Positions 22,915-36,199 are shown, counted from the first letter of the stretch. The stretch: DNA of 64,000 bases from Leptospira ainlahdjerensis (GCF_016919175.1 NZ_JAFFPU010000044.1:89501-153500); one strand, 5' to 3'. The notes: generated by a model from the letters alone, not told the origin. Program-made: numbers and translations.

Positions 22915-24572
22915 AACGAATTCTTTTCGTCCTAATTCTTTTCGGTCCATTCGCGCTCGGTGCGGAGGAGATCAAATTCTACGTTACACGAAACATGTTT
23001 CATCTCGGAGAGGAATCCTACGCCGTCTTCGAGATGGATCTCAATTCCAAATACACAATCCCTCAAAACTCTTTTTCCAACGGAGATCTTACGGTTTTTT
23101 ACGCCGGCATCGAAGAGAATACTACGATCATCAACTTTCAAGTTTTTCGAAAAAGACTTTTGAAGTTTAGAATCAAAGCTTCCAAACAAGGAACGTTTGA
23201 ACTCCCTCAGCTGAGTATCGAAGTCAACGGCAAACCGTTTACACCCGGCTCCGTTCAAGTTCAGATTCTTGCAAGAACACAGACCGCGAAGAGCAGAGGA
23301 GGATCTTTTTTCGATCGATTCTTTCAGTTCGAAGGGGAGGACCTTCCGGAAAACGCGGACCTCCGCGTTTTGTTTCAGACGAGTAAAAAACAAGCCTGGA
23401 TCGGAGAACCGATCATCGGATATTTTACGCTATACTATCGCGACGTAAGAAAACCCTATTTCGATCGTAACCCCGCGGACTCGATTCAATTCCCTTATTT
23501 TAGAAGCGAAGTTTTATCCGGTGTTGCCGTAAAAATTCCCGAGCAGATTTTATACGAAGGAAACGTCTACGACGTCGCTGTTTACAACAAGGAAATCTAT
23601 TCTCTCATTCCTCTTCGTCCCGGAGAATTTTATCTCGGAAAAACCACGTTCTCTTTGGAAGGACAGCTTCAATCCTACTTTAACGTAAAGACGGTTTCTA
23701 CGATTCCGAATCAGATCTCGGTGCGACCTCTCCCTAAAACCGAAGAACAATTCAGCGGAGGAGTGGGGAAGTTCAAAACTCAGATAAAACTCAAAAACGA
23801 TCCCTCCGAAATCGCGGTCGGCGATACTCTTTATCTCACGGTTATCATAGAAGGAGAAGGGAATCTATCTTCGGTTTCCGATCCTTTTTCCTCCGCTTGC
23901 AACGGAGGTAAAAATTGTTTTCCACGAGCCACGTTGTATGACACACGCAGGTCTTGGAAATTTACCGAATTGGAAAACTCGGGTTACGGTTTTTATTCCA
24001 CCGTGAAATTCGAATATGGAATTCCGATGACCAAAAAAGGAATCTGGAAGGAAGAACCCAAGTCCTTTGTCTACTTCGATCCGGATTCGGGGATTTACAA
24101 AAAGTCGATTTTAGAATTTCCATCCGTGGAAGTTCTCGCCGAGTCTAAAAAGAAAAAATTTACGATCGGCAAAAACGAGGATGAGGAATCCGCAACCGAT
24201 TCTTTAAAACGGATCGGATTATTTTCTTTGGGTCTTCTGTTAGTTCTCGCAGTTGTTTTTTCGATCTGGATTCGGAGAAGAAAATCGGAAATCGATTTTA
24301 ACGTTTTAGAATGGATTCCGGGGTTCGTCCGAATCTCCGGAGGCCCGATCTTAAAAGAGCTTGACCTACTGATAGGAATCAAAAGAGGCTTGGTATTAAA
24401 GCAATCTCTGCTGTCAAAGGGGATCTCTGAATCGGACGCTTCCTTTCTGGCAAACATTTCCCGAACGGAATCCAACTTTGTCGAAATTTCCCGTGGATTG
24501 AACTCCGATGGGAAGAAGAATCTGCTTAGAATCGCACAGACGATCGTTAAAAAATTAAAGGAGGAAACTTAA
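22911..24572 (+). CDS. batD: BatD-like membrane protein
   Basis: 553 residues from GTG 22911 in a GTGA overlap with batC; a TTG one codon earlier is possible. The signal peptide is [20 protein letters not shown] long beta-sandwich ectodomain (about 20-425) of the BatD/oxygen-tolerance type contains [22 protein letters not shown] strands and a Cys pair ([11 protein letters not shown]). A transmembrane helix lies at about 438-458 and a helical cytosolic tail ends the protein. The family is usually last in Bat operons, as here before htpG. Probably it holds the Bat complex on the periplasmic side. Confidence 0.88.
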   Translation: MKRILFVLILFGPFALGAEEIKFYVTRNMFHLGEESYAVFEMDLNSKYTIPQNSFSNGDLTVFYAGIEENTTIINFQVFRKRLLKFRIKASKQGTFELPQLSIEVNGKPFTPGSVQVQILARTQTAKSRGGSFFDRFFQFEGEDLPENADLRVLFQTSKKQAWIGEPIIGYFTLYYRDVRKPYFDRNPADSIQFPYFRSEVLSGVAVKIPEQILYEGNVYDVAVYNKEIYSLIPLRPGEFYLGKTTFSLEGQLQSYFNVKTVSTIPNQISVRPLPKTEEQFSGGVGKFKTQIKLKNDPSEIAVGDTLYLTVIIEGEGNLSSVSDPFSSACNGGKNCFPRATLYDTRRSWKFTELENSGYGFYSTVKFEYGIPMTKKGIWKEEPKSFVYFDPDSGIYKKSILEFPSVEVLAESKKKKFTIGKNEDEESATDSLKRIGLFSLGLLLVLAVVFSIWIRRRKSEIDFNVLEWIPGFVRISGGPILKELDLLIGIKRGLVLKQSLLSKGISESDASFLANISRTESNFVEISRGLNSDGKKNLLRIAQTIVKKLKEET

Positions 24573-26402
<1,830 letters not shown>

Positions 26403-26461
26403 AAACCCGGAAAAAAAGCTTGGAATTCCGAAGTCGGTCCGATACATATAATGTGCGTTTT

Positions 26462-26995
26462 ATGGACCGACTTCGGATACAACTACTCTTCCTTTTGTTG
26501 ATTCTTTCTGGGATCGTCTACGCAGATGAGCCCGCAGCTCCAACTTCTCAGCCCATTTCGAGGGCGCCGGAAGAAAACGGAGAAGCTCATAAGAATGCCG
26601 CTTCCTTGGACAAGGAATACTACGAATATTATTTCCGGACGATTCCGGATATCGATTCCTTGGAAAAAGCAAAGTTGGAATACAACCTCATTCGTTCCTT
26701 TAAGCTGGAGCTTAGAAGAAGAGAACCGGCGACTCCACCCGAATATCTAAAACAAATCAAATCCGCCAGCATTCGTTTTGATCGAGTCCAACCGGATTCT
26801 ATCTGGATGCGCGGAATTAAAAATCAGATGCAGCACATCAAATTTCAGGAATATATGTATATCGTAATCTATGATAAATATTTCTGTTATATTTCCTACG
26901 AAATGAATCCTTCGCGTTATGTGATGGAGCCGTATCAGGTGCAGCTGATTTTTAAAAAAGAAAATCCTTTTTTTATCAAGCTACCCGATCCCTGA
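26462..26995 (+). CDS. Hypothetical secreted protein
   Basis: 177 residues from ATG 26462; the frame opens 14 codons earlier without a better start. The signal peptide [21 protein letters not shown] ends at residue 21. The mature protein begins with a Pro/Ala/Ser-rich stretch and continues as a charged, Tyr-rich domain ([15 protein letters not shown]). No family recognised. It lies 59 bp after htpG, possibly as the end of the same transcript, and its last 20 bp overlap the convergent gene. Confidence 0.65.
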   Translation: MDRLRIQLLFLLLILSGIVYADEPAAPTSQPISRAPEENGEAHKNAASLDKEYYEYYFRTIPDIDSLEKAKLEYNLIRSFKLELRRREPATPPEYLKQIKSASIRFDRVQPDSIWMRGIKNQMQHIKFQEYMYIVIYDKYFCYISYEMNPSRYVMEPYQVQLIFKKENPFFIKLPDP

Positions 26996-27476
26996 AAATT
27001 CTATAATAGATTCCGGTTAATATCAGGATCGCTGAAAAACAAAGCCCCGTAAGAGCGAAAATTTCCAAAAAGTCGAAGTCGCTGATAAAGAGGGAATTCT
27101 TTTTGATTCTCGCCAAAACTCGGATCTTCCCGAAGGTTTCGAAAGTTTTTCTGCGGATTTCGATACTGTCGCCCACTCGAAGTCTCTGATAGAGATTTTC
27201 ATCGACTTGCTCGGTGACCTCGTGAAGTTTTCCGGATTCGTCCGGAACCCGATACGAAACGAGGTAGGCGCGTTTGCCCGACTTTTCGACACGAACCGAT
27301 TCCGTCAGAGTTCCGAAGACGGTCGCACCCGGTTCTCTCAAACTCTGATAAATCTGATCAAGATGTTTGTTTTCTTCCGTGACTACAAGATAAAAGGGAA
27401 GAAAAAAAAGGATCGAACCCAACCCGAGCACGAAAAGAATTTTATAAAACGGAGTTGAATAGGAAGATGAATTCAT
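26976..27476 (-). CDS. DUF3592-like two-helix membrane protein
   Basis: 166 residues. Transmembrane helices lie at about 11-31 and 135-157. Between them is a beta-rich domain of about 95 residues ([28 protein letters not shown], quoted in part) that resembles DUF3592 proteins. Function unknown. Its 3' end overlaps the convergent upstream gene by 20 bp. It is transcribed away from the PhoX-like gene, with a 125-bp gap between. Confidence 0.65.
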   Translation of the reverse strand: MNSSSYSTPFYKILFVLGLGSILFFLPFYLVVTEENKHLDQIYQSLREPGATVFGTLTESVRVEKSGKRAYLVSYRVPDESGKLHEVTEQVDENLYQRLRVGDSIEIRRKTFETFGKIRVLARIKKNSLFISDFDFLEIFALTGLCFSAILILTGIYYRIFRDRVA

Positions 27477-27601
27477 GGAAGCGAAGAATCAAGTTCTGTC
27501 AGATAGTTTCCAATTCCTTCGGATTATTACAACCAGATAAAATCGAAGGGGATCGAGAAATTCAGGATGGCGATCGTTGTAGTTTCTGAAAACTTAGACG
27601 T

Positions 27602-29233
27602 ATGACACTGACTCGATCCCAGTTTTTAGAATACTTAGGGAAGGGAATCGGAGCGTTAGCTCTTGCAAAGTCCGGAAACCTTTTCGGTTCCGGCAAACGT
27701 AATTTTAACAAACCTTCCATTCCAACCGTCAAAAATTCTTTTCCTAAGTTTCAACCGATCTCCGCGAGCGAACAGGATTCTTTGATTCTTCCCGATGGAT
27801 ATCGTTACAATACGATCGCACTCTTCGGAGATCGTATCAACCCGAAAGGAGATACTTTCGGTTTTAATTCCGACTTTAATTGTTATCTTCCGTTTAGCGG
27901 GAAAAAAGACGTCGGACTTCTTTGGAACAATCACGAGACGCTCGGAGTTTTGGAATACTATGTTAACGGTTACGATAGTCAGAAACAAGGTCCGAATCTG
28001 AGAACCGATAAACAGATCGAACAGTATCTCTACGCGTTAGGCGGTTCCGTTCTGCGCGTATCTAAGGAGAATGGAGATTGGAAGATGTCTCCGGATTCTA
28101 AATACGGAAGAAGAATCAACGGTCTGACTGAATTTCGTCTAACGGGCCCAGCCGCCGGAAGTCCGGCTGTCGGGAATACAAAACGCGCTTTTGGAACTTT
28201 CGCCAACTGCGCGGGAGGAACGACATTCTGGAACACGATTCTTTCCTGCGAAGAAAACGTGCAGTGGGTGATCGAACCTTGCAAACTCCCGAATGAAAAT
28301 CACTACGGTTGGGTGATCGAAGTCGATCCATTCGATCCCAAATCCACGCCGGTAAAACACACCGCCCTAGGACGATTCTCCCATGAAAACGCGGCCCTGG
28401 TTTTGTCTCCGGAAGGGAAGTTAGTCGTCTATATGGGCGACGACGCGAAAGATCAGTTCGTATATAAGTTTGTCTCAAAACATTCTTACGATCCTTCTCT
28501 GGGCGCGGGGAATTCGAATCTTTTGGAAGAAGGGATTCTGTACGCGGCCAATTTCGAGAAAGGGACTTGGATTCCTCTAGATATAGAAAACAACGACGTA
28601 TTAAGAAATTCTAAATTAGAAAACGGTAAGGCACGATTTTCGTCCCAGGCTGACGTTCTTGTCTATTGCAGGGACGCGGCAAAAATTTGCGGGGCGACTC
28701 CGATGGATCGACCGGAGGACATAGAAATTCATCCCATCGACGGAACGGTTTTTATCGCGATGACGAACAACGATTCGCACGGAAATTTTTTCGGTCAGAT
28801 CCTAAGAATCCAGGAAAAGTCGGGCAATCACGCCGGATTGGAATTCGATTTCGAGGTTTTTGCTGCGGGCGGACGCGGATCGGGGTTTGCAGCGCCGGAC
28901 AATCTCGCCTTTGACAAAAAAGGAAATCTTTGGATGGTGACCGACGTTTCCCAAAAAAATCTGAATCGTTCCGTATATAAGAAATTCGGAAACAACGCGA
29001 TGTTTGTGATTCCGACTTCGGGAGCGGATTCGGGGAAAGCGTTTCAATTCGCTTCGGCTCCGATCGGAGCCGAACTCACGGGGCTATGGTTCGCTCCGGA
29101 CGAAAAGGAATTGTTTGTTTCCGTACAACATCCCGGCGAGACCACGAAAGATTATCAAAATCCTACGAGCCATTGGCCGCACGGAGGAAACTCCGTCCCG
29201 AAATCCGGAGTAGTTGCGATTTATCTAAAGTAG
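27602..29233 (+). CDS. PhoX-like phosphatase (DUF839)
   Basis: 543 residues, related to PhoX alkaline phosphatases and DUF839 beta-propeller proteins that bind Ca2+/Fe3+. The N-terminus LTRSQFLEYLGKGIGALALA recalls a Tat signal but has only one Arg, so export by Tat is uncertain. Conserved family blocks are visible: NTILSCEENVQW (active-site Cys and Glu region), LGRFSHENAAL, MDRPEDIEIHP and GRGSGFAAPDNLAFD. It probably releases phosphate from organic esters outside the cytoplasm, but family members vary and substrate is not assured. Monocistronic, convergent with the STAS gene (7 bp). Confidence 0.85.
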   Translation: MTLTRSQFLEYLGKGIGALALAKSGNLFGSGKRNFNKPSIPTVKNSFPKFQPISASEQDSLILPDGYRYNTIALFGDRINPKGDTFGFNSDFNCYLPFSGKKDVGLLWNNHETLGVLEYYVNGYDSQKQGPNLRTDKQIEQYLYALGGSVLRVSKENGDWKMSPDSKYGRRINGLTEFRLTGPAAGSPAVGNTKRAFGTFANCAGGTTFWNTILSCEENVQWVIEPCKLPNENHYGWVIEVDPFDPKSTPVKHTALGRFSHENAALVLSPEGKLVVYMGDDAKDQFVYKFVSKHSYDPSLGAGNSNLLEEGILYAANFEKGTWIPLDIENNDVLRNSKLENGKARFSSQADVLVYCRDAAKICGATPMDRPEDIEIHPIDGTVFIAMTNNDSHGNFFGQILRIQEKSGNHAGLEFDFEVFAAGGRGSGFAAPDNLAFDKKGNLWMVTDVSQKNLNRSVYKKFGNNAMFVIPTSGADSGKAFQFASAPIGAELTGLWFAPDEKELFVSVQHPGETTKDYQNPTSHWPHGGNSVPKSGVVAIYLK

Positions 29234-29240
29234 ATCGAAT

Positions 29241-29585
29241 TTATTTTTTGGCGACTTCGATCGCTTCGGCTTCGGATTCCAGATGTGTGAACGGTTTCCA
29301 CAAACCCAGAAGGTTGAAAATTTGAATGACCTTGTCCGAAGCTTCGGTGAGGAGGAGTTTTTTACTTTCGTTTGCGAGTTTGTTTCTGAGTTCGAAGATG
29401 GCGCGGATTCCCGAGCTGGAAATGTATTTTAATTCTGCGAGGTTGAGAATGACGACGTCCGGATGGGGAGGATCGATGATGTCATTTTTAAAATCTGTAA
29501 AACTACTTTCATCCAGTCTTCCATCGAGCGTATAGACGAAAATTCCCGCAGATGTCTCTTTTATTTTGATGCTCAATTGACTCAT
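29241..29585 (-). CDS. STAS-domain anti-sigma factor antagonist
   Basis: 114 residues forming one STAS domain of the SpoIIAA/RsbV type, the switch partner of RsbW-like kinases. [18 protein letters not shown] (51-68) carries the conserved Ser that is phosphorylated (S57 or S58) followed by Gly-Ile. Strand 1 [14 protein letters not shown] is typical. Cytosolic. The start overlaps the stop of the NAD-kinase-like gene by 4 bp (ATGA), so translation is coupled. A SpoIIE-type phosphatase and an RsbW-like ATPase lie within 4 kb and are the probable partners. Confidence 0.92.
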   Translation of the reverse strand: MSQLSIKIKETSAGIFVYTLDGRLDESSFTDFKNDIIDPPHPDVVILNLAELKYISSSGIRAIFELRNKLANESKKLLLTEASDKVIQIFNLLGLWKPFTHLESEAEAIEVAKK

Positions 29586-30481
29586 AACTTACGAACCACT
29601 ACATGTAATTTTTTTTCAGAGAGTTTAAATTCAGCTTTTGCGCCGGGTGGAAAATCGTAAATCGTTTCCGCGAGCGAGTCGATCGAAATTCCGCCCTTCA
29701 TTTCGGAAATCAGACTAAAACTGTCCGTGACCGTAAAATGGTCGAGAGTATATCGAGTTTGTTCCTTTTTCCGAAGCTCTCTACAATAGACTTTGAAAAA
29801 CGGGGATTGTTTGTCAAAACTTGTATCCTTGTTTTCACAGGACATAACCCAACCCGTGGAACCGGCGCCCGTATAGACAAGAAGTCCGGAACATTTCTGT
29901 TCTTCCATCTCTTTCCCATGAAAGATAAAAAATCGGCTCGTAAGATCGGGGCTGTTGTTCCGAATCGAAATCTCGCTGATTCCCTGTAAAGTGCTGACCT
30001 TTCGTCCGTCCGGATAATGGATCTTCACTTCGATCAAGGGCCATTCTTCGATCCTCGCGTTTTTCCAACTGGTTTCCAAGGCTTCCTTGATATCTTCGAC
30101 GTGAAAGGAGAGAAGCGCGCCGACCGAGGTAGGAGGGTCGGAATTACATCCCAGGACGAGCGTATCGACCGCGTGGTGGGCCACGTAGGTAAAATGATTG
30201 TCTCCTCCGAGTGCGATCACGAGGTCGAAAGAAGAAGGCGGAAACTCTTCCATAGATTTACGAAAGATAAAGGTGCTTTCGGGGAAGAGTTTTTTGAGGG
30301 TCTCCCGATTTGCGACCTGTCTCAGATGCGATTCGTGAATTCTCGCAAAGGAATCGTTCTGAATTTTGTAGATTTTTTCCAGAGCATTGAGAGAACCCCA
30401 TTCTTCTAAATCCAACTCGAACTTGGTTCGTTTCCCTAAAATGAGAACTCGTTTGACGGATTGTAATCTCTCCAAAGGCAT
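29582..30481 (-). CDS. Atypical NAD kinase-like protein
   Basis: 299 residues from ATG 30481; a TTG at 30499 would add six. It matches the ATP-NAD kinase fold: [16 protein letters not shown] is the GGDGT block with Asn in place of the usual Gly after Asp (about 88-103), LGCNSDP is the second block, and [11 protein letters not shown] is the conserved glycine block that contacts NAD. The fold makes NADP from NAD and ATP, and the changed residue could alter activity or preference. It is co-translated with the STAS protein, an unusual partner. Whether it is catalytic is open. Confidence 0.75.
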   Translation of the reverse strand: MPLERLQSVKRVLILGKRTKFELDLEEWGSLNALEKIYKIQNDSFARIHESHLRQVANRETLKKLFPESTFIFRKSMEEFPPSSFDLVIALGGDNHFTYVAHHAVDTLVLGCNSDPPTSVGALLSFHVEDIKEALETSWKNARIEEWPLIEVKIHYPDGRKVSTLQGISEISIRNNSPDLTSRFFIFHGKEMEEQKCSGLLVYTGAGSTGWVMSCENKDTSFDKQSPFFKVYCRELRKKEQTRYTLDHFTVTDSFSLISEMKGGISIDSLAETIYDFPPGAKAEFKLSEKKLHVVVRKL

Positions 30482-30726
30482 TGAATGATCCAAATACAAG
30501 ATCCTTTGGAAAACAGAAACCCATTTTTGGGCTTTTTCGATCTTTTGTTTCCGTTTAGAGGGGAGGGCGTTTTTGCGGTGAATTATTTTTTCGAAGGAAG
30601 AATTTCGAACAGGATCATTCCCGAGGAAAGGAGAACGTTTTTGCGAAGAATATTTTTGACTGAAAAGAGGTTCGATTCTTTTTCGAAAATTGGATCGGTA
30701 AGAATCGAACGCTCCGCGTTCTAAAA

Positions 30727-33126
30727 TTAAACCAAAATCGTTTCGGAAGAAACGTCTTGATCGTAGTCTTCGTCTTTGGCTTCTTTTTCCGCGACGAGGG
30801 CTTTTAGGTTTGTCATGATAAAACGAAACTTCGAACGATTCCCGACGAGTCTGTAAAGTTCTACGAGATGTTTTAGGTTTCGGATATTCTCCGGTTCTCT
30901 GGAACGGAGCCGTTCCGAGTATTCGATCGCTTTGGAATATTCTTTGATCTTACGCAACGAAAAAGAAGTGTAATATAAGAATTCGTTGTCGAACGGAAAC
31001 TTACTCACGTAACTTTCGGAATAACCCGCAGCAGCCGAAAAATCCTTTTGATTGATGCAGATTCTTGCGAGTTGTTTGTAAAGACCCGGATCGGCGTCGC
31101 TGATCAAAAGCGCCTTTTCGAAAAGATCTCTCGTGACTTTCAGATTCTTCTTTCGAATTTCCTGAATTCCCTCTTTTACCAGACGATTGTATTCGTCTCC
31201 CGCTGAAGGAATCTTTTGCAACGGAAGTTCCGTCTCGGTCTTATATGCGATTTTCATAATAGAGAGATCGTCCGTGACTTCTCCGGCGTGATGAAGCAGT
31301 TTTTCCAGATCCCAGAGGTCTCCGTTTGCGAGTTCGACGAGTCGTAAGAATAGGGTTTCGTCCTCGTTCATAAAAGTATCTTCCGATCCGGGTCTTTTTA
31401 AAAGGAGATCGTCTCTTCCGTCCGAACCGATAAAAACAAAATCGTTCGGTTCTAGTTTAAACACCCGGATGATCGGCTCCGAAGCGTTTTCCGTAAAGCC
31501 GATCTTACGAAGAAGAAGTTCGTGATCCAGGAAGTTCGCCTTTCCGTCTCTGTAGAGAACCATCCAGGGATGTTCCGCGTTGATCGAATACAATGCTCCC
31601 GTTTCCTGATCGAATAACGCGATCACCGCGGAAACGAGCATACTTCCGTCGAACGTGACAAAGACGTTCTGGAGTTCCGTATAACAGTCCTTTAACCATT
31701 TTTCCGGAGTTTTTTTCTGATTGGAACGAGAGAGTTGGGTTCTTGTGATGATCGCCTTAAAAACGGTTCCCATCACCAAAGCGCCGCCGGCGCCTTGGAT
31801 CGATTTGCCCATAGCGTCCGCGTTGAGAATGACGAGATAAGTTTTCCCCATCAGAGTGATCTCTTGGATCGAACAGAGATCTCCTCCGATCTCGGAATTT
31901 TTCGTACGAAACTGAAATTCCTTTTTCTGTTTGAGAATGGATTCTATCTTTGTGTTTTCATCCAGATAACGAAGAGCCGTCAAAGGTTGGATCAGAAGCG
32001 AGGTGAGGTAATAATCCCCGTCCTGTTTTTCCTTTAAGGCTTGGACTTCGCTCAGAGTATCTTGTAGTTCTTGGGTCTTTTCTTCGACCTTTCTTTCCAA
32101 AAAAAGCTGATGATCCAGAAGTTCTTTTTTCATGTGTACGAAAACTTCTCCCATCTGACCGAGCTCGTCCGTTCGATCCAAATCGATGATCGTGGTCTCG
32201 TCTTCGGAAGGATTTTTCATCGCAAAGTTCAACGCTTTGACTGCGTTGATGATGTCCCTCGAAAAGAGATACGATACGAGAAGAATTCCTATAAAGATCG
32301 AAAGCGCGAGAAGACCGCAGTAAATCCAGAGATTTTGAGTCGTTGTATGAAGCTCCGTTTCGTCGATCATAAGAACGAATTCAAGTGCTAAATTGGTGAG
32401 ACCTTTGTTCTCGTATGGAATTCTCGTGAGATAATAATACTTTCCGTCAAAGGCGAATCTGGAACCGTTTTTGAGCGAGGAAGGCGGGTGATTTTTCAGA
32501 TAATTTTGGATTCGATCGCCGGAAACGGAGATCTGTTTGTCCTTTTCGTAGATCGCCATGTGGACGTCCGTGGAACCCGTGATGTTCTCCGTGAACTTTT
32601 GGTCTACGACCTGCCCCACCAAAACTAGCGAGCCGTTTCGCAGAGGCGATGTTACACGAAGTCCCAGGCCGCTGTGACCGAGTTCGAGAGTGGACGCGAT
32701 TTTACCGTTAAGCGCTTCTTGGACGATTTTTTGTTTGGATTTATCGTCTCCGAAATCAGCGGGTCTGTGAAAACGATAAACGACTTTTCCGGAGGCGGAG
32801 ATCACTTCGAAAATGGAAAGGTCGTATTGTTTCATAATTCCCAAAAAGTATTCTCTTTGAGAATCCAAGATGGCGCGGTTGTTCGAACCGGATTCTAAGA
32901 TGGAAAGCGTTTTCGAATTTCGTTCCAGTTCCTTCAGCATAAAACGAATCGTTTCTTCCTTATGCCTGAGCTCTTTTTGGAAGTCTACGGATTTGTCGAG
33001 GGCGCGTTTATCCTGCGGTTCGTTTTTGACTCGGTCGATCATCTGGATGAAAGTGAACGCGAGAATGAGAACAAGAAACAGCTGACTTGCGCTGAGGATT
33101 AAGAATATTTTTTGTCGGAAACTCAT
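30727..33126 (-). CDS. Membrane SpoIIE-type phosphatase with sensor, HAMP and TPRs
   Basis: 799 residues. Helix 1 (about 6-26) and helix 2 (about 268-288) enclose an external sensor domain of about 240 residues (dCache/CHASE-like by layout). A HAMP linker follows ([18 protein letters not shown]), then a coiled-coil ([21 protein letters not shown], given in part). The PP2C/SpoIIE phosphatase domain shows [38 protein letters not shown] and EVTDDLSIM, which hold the metal-binding Asp residues. C-terminal TPR-like repeats (about 650-770) follow. It should dephosphorylate a STAS protein on an external cue. Confidence 0.93.
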   Translation of the reverse strand: MSFRQKIFLILSASQLFLVLILAFTFIQMIDRVKNEPQDKRALDKSVDFQKELRHKEETIRFMLKELERNSKTLSILESGSNNRAILDSQREYFLGIMKQYDLSIFEVISASGKVVYRFHRPADFGDDKSKQKIVQEALNGKIASTLELGHSGLGLRVTSPLRNGSLVLVGQVVDQKFTENITGSTDVHMAIYEKDKQISVSGDRIQNYLKNHPPSSLKNGSRFAFDGKYYYLTRIPYENKGLTNLALEFVLMIDETELHTTTQNLWIYCGLLALSIFIGILLVSYLFSRDIINAVKALNFAMKNPSEDETTIIDLDRTDELGQMGEVFVHMKKELLDHQLFLERKVEEKTQELQDTLSEVQALKEKQDGDYYLTSLLIQPLTALRYLDENTKIESILKQKKEFQFRTKNSEIGGDLCSIQEITLMGKTYLVILNADAMGKSIQGAGGALVMGTVFKAIITRTQLSRSNQKKTPEKWLKDCYTELQNVFVTFDGSMLVSAVIALFDQETGALYSINAEHPWMVLYRDGKANFLDHELLLRKIGFTENASEPIIRVFKLEPNDFVFIGSDGRDDLLLKRPGSEDTFMNEDETLFLRLVELANGDLWDLEKLLHHAGEVTDDLSIMKIAYKTETELPLQKIPSAGDEYNRLVKEGIQEIRKKNLKVTRDLFEKALLISDADPGLYKQLARICINQKDFSAAAGYSESYVSKFPFDNEFLYYTSFSLRKIKEYSKAIEYSERLRSREPENIRNLKHLVELYRLVGNRSKFRFIMTNLKALVAEKEAKDEDYDQDVSSETILV

Positions 33127-33287
33127 AAAAGCTCGCTTGGGTTCGAGATATACTCAGTTCGTTCGATTTCAAATGTTGCGAATTTTTTTCGTCGGGATCG
33201 AGCCTATTCAAAAAAAATCTAAAGGTGTAAACTGGCTCAATTTGTTTTTTCAGCATCAAAAGTGAATTATCACTTGAACCCATAGCA

Positions 33288-34283
33288 GTGGAAGGTAGTT
33301 TAGAAATCCCCCGGTTTTCAGATCGGGAATGTGAAAATCTCGTTACAGAAATAAAGAGCTTTATGTCCCCAGAAGAGAAACGAATTCAAGAATTAGAAGA
33401 TGAAAACAAAAAACTCAAACGGCAGATCGAAAACACGGCTCAGTCCCCTTATTTGAAAAAGGGAATGGCCAGCGTAAGATATTACGCGAGAATTTTTCGA
33501 GAAGAAATCGTCGAGAACGAGATCCGAGGAAGGATCGACGAAAGTTTGGGAACCCTTTACGAGATTAAGAATTTCGTACACCGTTATTCGTCATTAGCCG
33601 GATTGGATCCGGATACGATCCGGATCATCGCGACCGAGGCCACGCAAAATATCGTGGAACACGGGCAGGGAAAATACGCCGAAATCGAATTAGAATTACA
33701 TAATGAAGTCGTAAATCCTTTTTTTAAGATGTCTTTCAAACACGAGATGAAACCCGGAATGAAATACACTCTTTCTCAAATCAACGAGAACGTAAAAAAA
33801 GGGGATTTCTCCTCCGAACTTTTCGATATAGAAAGTTCTCGAGGTAGGGGAGAGTTTTTGATGAAAGAACTCGCCGACGAGAGAAGGGTTTTAAACGGCG
33901 TAGAAATCACACCGGAAGGCAATAAGGTTCATTATTTCAAAAGGGTTTTGATCAATTATAGGGATCCGAAGGGGCCGAGAGACGTAACGAGCTTTGACGA
34001 GATCAAAGAAGAGATCGATCGTCTGGATCCGGAAGAGGCCCTTTGTTATTTTCATATCGATCACAGAAAGAGCAAATTGTCTTCGGTGACGATCGTAGTC
34101 ACGGCAGCTAGGGAGACCAAACTCAGAACTTTGATGGAAGAATCCGGATTCTATCTCGTGCACAAGGATAAGTATTACAGGGCCGTGTTTTGTTCTTTCG
34201 AACCGACCCGTGAATTTACGCCCGGGGAACTGGAGAATTTGTTCGAGAAAGTTCGTAAACAAGTGGAGATCGAAAAGGAATGA
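33288..34283 (+). CDS. RsbW-like histidine-kinase-fold ATPase
   Basis: 331 residues from GTG 33288; an ATG at 33363 (306 residues) is an equally good start and precedes a coiled-coil ([20 protein letters not shown]). The middle has a GHKL ATPase domain of the RsbW/SpoIIAB serine-kinase type: [23 protein letters not shown] is the N-box with its Glu and Asn, and [17 protein letters not shown] is the G-box region. A C-terminal domain of about 110 residues is not recognised. It probably phosphorylates a STAS protein and may bind a sigma factor, though no sigma gene is in view. Divergent from the phosphatase gene. Confidence 0.85.
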   Translation: MEGSLEIPRFSDRECENLVTEIKSFMSPEEKRIQELEDENKKLKRQIENTAQSPYLKKGMASVRYYARIFREEIVENEIRGRIDESLGTLYEIKNFVHRYSSLAGLDPDTIRIIATEATQNIVEHGQGKYAEIELELHNEVVNPFFKMSFKHEMKPGMKYTLSQINENVKKGDFSSELFDIESSRGRGEFLMKELADERRVLNGVEITPEGNKVHYFKRVLINYRDPKGPRDVTSFDEIKEEIDRLDPEEALCYFHIDHRKSKLSSVTIVVTAARETKLRTLMEESGFYLVHKDKYYRAVFCSFEPTREFTPGELENLFEKVRKQVEIEKE

Positions 34284-34753
34284 ATTCCGATTCCTCATCG
34301 GGGACCGGATTTCCGTTTCACCCGTTCCAGGATTTTCTTCTCGGCGAAGTCATTCTAAAAACATTAAAGGAATCGAATATTGCCTCCGAAACCGCCGTAG
34401 AAGCGGTGCGGTCTCATCTTCCGCCGGGTCAAAAGGATTTCGTATTCACACCCAACGCAAAAAAACAAACGTTGATGAATCTCTATCCGGAAAAGATTCG
34501 TGGCTTTTTAAAAGTCGGAAAGACGGATGAGATTAAAAAAGAATTTAGGACGATGATCGTTTCCGAAGGAAAGTTGGATCTGGCTCTGGAACTTTTAGAA
34601 TGGCTTTTTACCGGTTTTGAAGAAAAGAAATTGTTAAACGAATTGTTTTCCCTCGTCTTAAACGATAAGATCTCTCTCCCCGAAAACTTTCTCGAAGTCC
34701 TCAAAAAAAATTACGAAGAAGAAGTCCTAAAGGATCTGGAGAATTTAGAATAA
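34280..34753 (+). CDS. Hypothetical protein coupled to the RsbW-like gene
   Basis: 157 residues, no recognised family. The ATG overlaps the previous stop by 4 bp (ATGA). The start is disordered ([14 protein letters not shown]); the remainder is helical and acidic/basic mixed, with a predicted bundle ([19 protein letters not shown], in part). There is no signal peptide or membrane segment. The tight coupling suggests that it works with the ATPase, perhaps as a regulator or binding partner in the partner-switching circuit. The function itself cannot be read. Confidence 0.7.
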   Translation: MNSDSSSGTGFPFHPFQDFLLGEVILKTLKESNIASETAVEAVRSHLPPGQKDFVFTPNAKKQTLMNLYPEKIRGFLKVGKTDEIKKEFRTMIVSEGKLDLALELLEWLFTGFEEKKLLNELFSLVLNDKISLPENFLEVLKKNYEEEVLKDLENLE

Positions 34754-35176
34754 GAAACATTTTGAAAAAAATTCAAATGTGTGAGTTTCTCATTTTTTAG
34801 ATTTTTCGAAATGTTTCAGTCCTACCGGAATCCTATTTCCTCCGGCGAGAGATTTGCTCGTGCCCGATTTTTCGATCGATTCGGTTGTCGGAAAAAAATG
34901 CTGCGTAAAAAAACTCGAATCTTAAGAAAAGAATCTGTACATCCGGAACTGGATTTAAGGGTCTTTTCTTAAATCTAAAACTGTGGGAACTCCCATCTCC
35001 AAGATCTTTTGGAAAACCTAAAAACCGTTTCAGAGGCGCTATCTATGGGAATTCCATCGTTTTCGATCGACGGTCGAAGTCTCGAGAAACAAAATGGAAG
35101 GCTCTTGTAGGAGCTTCTACAAATTTTCCTTCCATTTTTGGAATCAGCCCCGAATAAGAAAACGAGTTATAAAATG
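34754..35176. other. Intergenic region with nested palindromes
   Basis: No supported gene; the frame at 34781-34972 lacks a ribosome site. It holds short palindromes of the type GTGGGAACTCCCAT (about 34992) and ATGGGAATTCCAT, and the nested inverted repeat at 35091-35138. Confidence 0.6.
35091..35138. repeat. Nested inverted repeat
   Basis: Outer arms AAAATGGAAGG (35091-35101) and CCTTCCATTTT (35128-35138) are perfect. Within lies TTGTAGGAGCTTCTACAA (35105-35122), also close to palindromic. The whole can fold as a two-stage hairpin after the 34280 gene. Confidence 0.75.
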
Positions 35177-35200
35177 AAAAGCCCGCCGAAGGCGGGCTTT
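35177..35200 (-). terminator. Intrinsic terminator of the desaturase gene
   Basis: Stem GCCCGCC/GGCGGGC with loop GAA, and A/T tracts on both sides that allow it to work in either direction. It follows the stop of the minus-strand desaturase gene. Confidence 0.85.
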
Positions 35201-35216
35201 GTAATAGGAGCTATTT

Positions 35217-36032
35217 TTAAGCGGCTACGCTGGGAGAAGCTTCTACGATCACATCGGATCCGCGGAGAATCTTTTTTCCTTTTTCGGTCCAAACGGCTCT
35301 TTGGATCTTGATGATTTTAAAAAGATGAAGAGCTTTCATTACTTGATAGGTTAGATCCAATTCAAACCAACGAAATGCAAAGTTCGGAGAATTTGGATGC
35401 GCGTGGTGATTGTTCTGATACAATTCTCCAGCGATCAGAAAATCCACGAATAGAGTGTTCATCGAATGATCCGGATTTTCTTTGTGGTTTCTGTAACCAT
35501 ACATGTGTCCGCACCAGTTTACGATCGCACCGTGGATCGGTCCCATCAACCAGTGAATCGGAAGCAAAAGATACCAGCCATACTGACCTGCAGGTACGAA
35601 GTAAAGATAGAATAACGTGTAGAGAGTTCCACAGATCAGACGAAACGTCCAAGAATCGCTGAGTTTGTCGATCGCCGGCCATTGCGGATAATTTCCACGG
35701 AAATCCTTTTCGACGCTTGCTTTTTCGTCTAGGATTGCTTCGTAGTTCAATGCGGTCTTCCACATCATATCCAAAAAACCCTTGGATGCGATTGGAGAAT
35801 GCGGATCTTTTGCGGTATCGCTGTAGGCGTGGTGTTGTCTATGCATGATCGCGTAGGCGCGAGGATTTAGAAAAGAAGAACCCTGAGCCACACAGGTAAA
35901 AATATAAAAGAATTTTTCCCAGAACTTATTCATCTTAAACATCGCATGTGCGGCGTATCTGTGAAGAAAGAAGGACTGAGCAAACGCTGATAAAAACCAG
36001 TGTGCAAAAAAGAACGTAAGAATGATTGCCAT
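35217..36032 (-). CDS. Membrane fatty acid desaturase
   Basis: 271 residues of the acyl-CoA/acyl-lipid desaturase family, a di-iron membrane enzyme that places a cis double bond in fatty acyl chains. All three His boxes are visible: HRYAAH (24-29), HRQHH (64-68) and NNHHAHP near residue 210. Four hydrophobic segments flank them. It is a little shorter than most stearoyl-CoA desaturases but has the full core. Substrate and position of desaturation cannot be told. Monocistronic, with its own terminator. Confidence 0.92.
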   Translation of the reverse strand: MAIILTFFFAHWFLSAFAQSFFLHRYAAHAMFKMNKFWEKFFYIFTCVAQGSSFLNPRAYAIMHRQHHAYSDTAKDPHSPIASKGFLDMMWKTALNYEAILDEKASVEKDFRGNYPQWPAIDKLSDSWTFRLICGTLYTLFYLYFVPAGQYGWYLLLPIHWLMGPIHGAIVNWCGHMYGYRNHKENPDHSMNTLFVDFLIAGELYQNNHHAHPNSPNFAFRWFELDLTYQVMKALHLFKIIKIQRAVWTEKGKKILRGSDVIVEASPSVAA

Positions 36033-36199
36033 TGAATATTAGCTCCTATTGTAAAGAATAGGAGCCGAATGAAGGAAGCTTGTTGCAGAAAAGTTTTGGA
36101 TTTTTCCAAAAAAGAAGAGTCTGGAAAGGTTCTCAAGAATCGTTTTTCGGCGAAAAATGAATATACTTTTGAGGAAAGATGTCGTTTTAGCAGGAAACA

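Noticed and set aside
34781..34972. 63-residue frame after the 34280 gene
   Set aside because: No ribosome site, and Arg/Phe-rich composition unlike a native protein.
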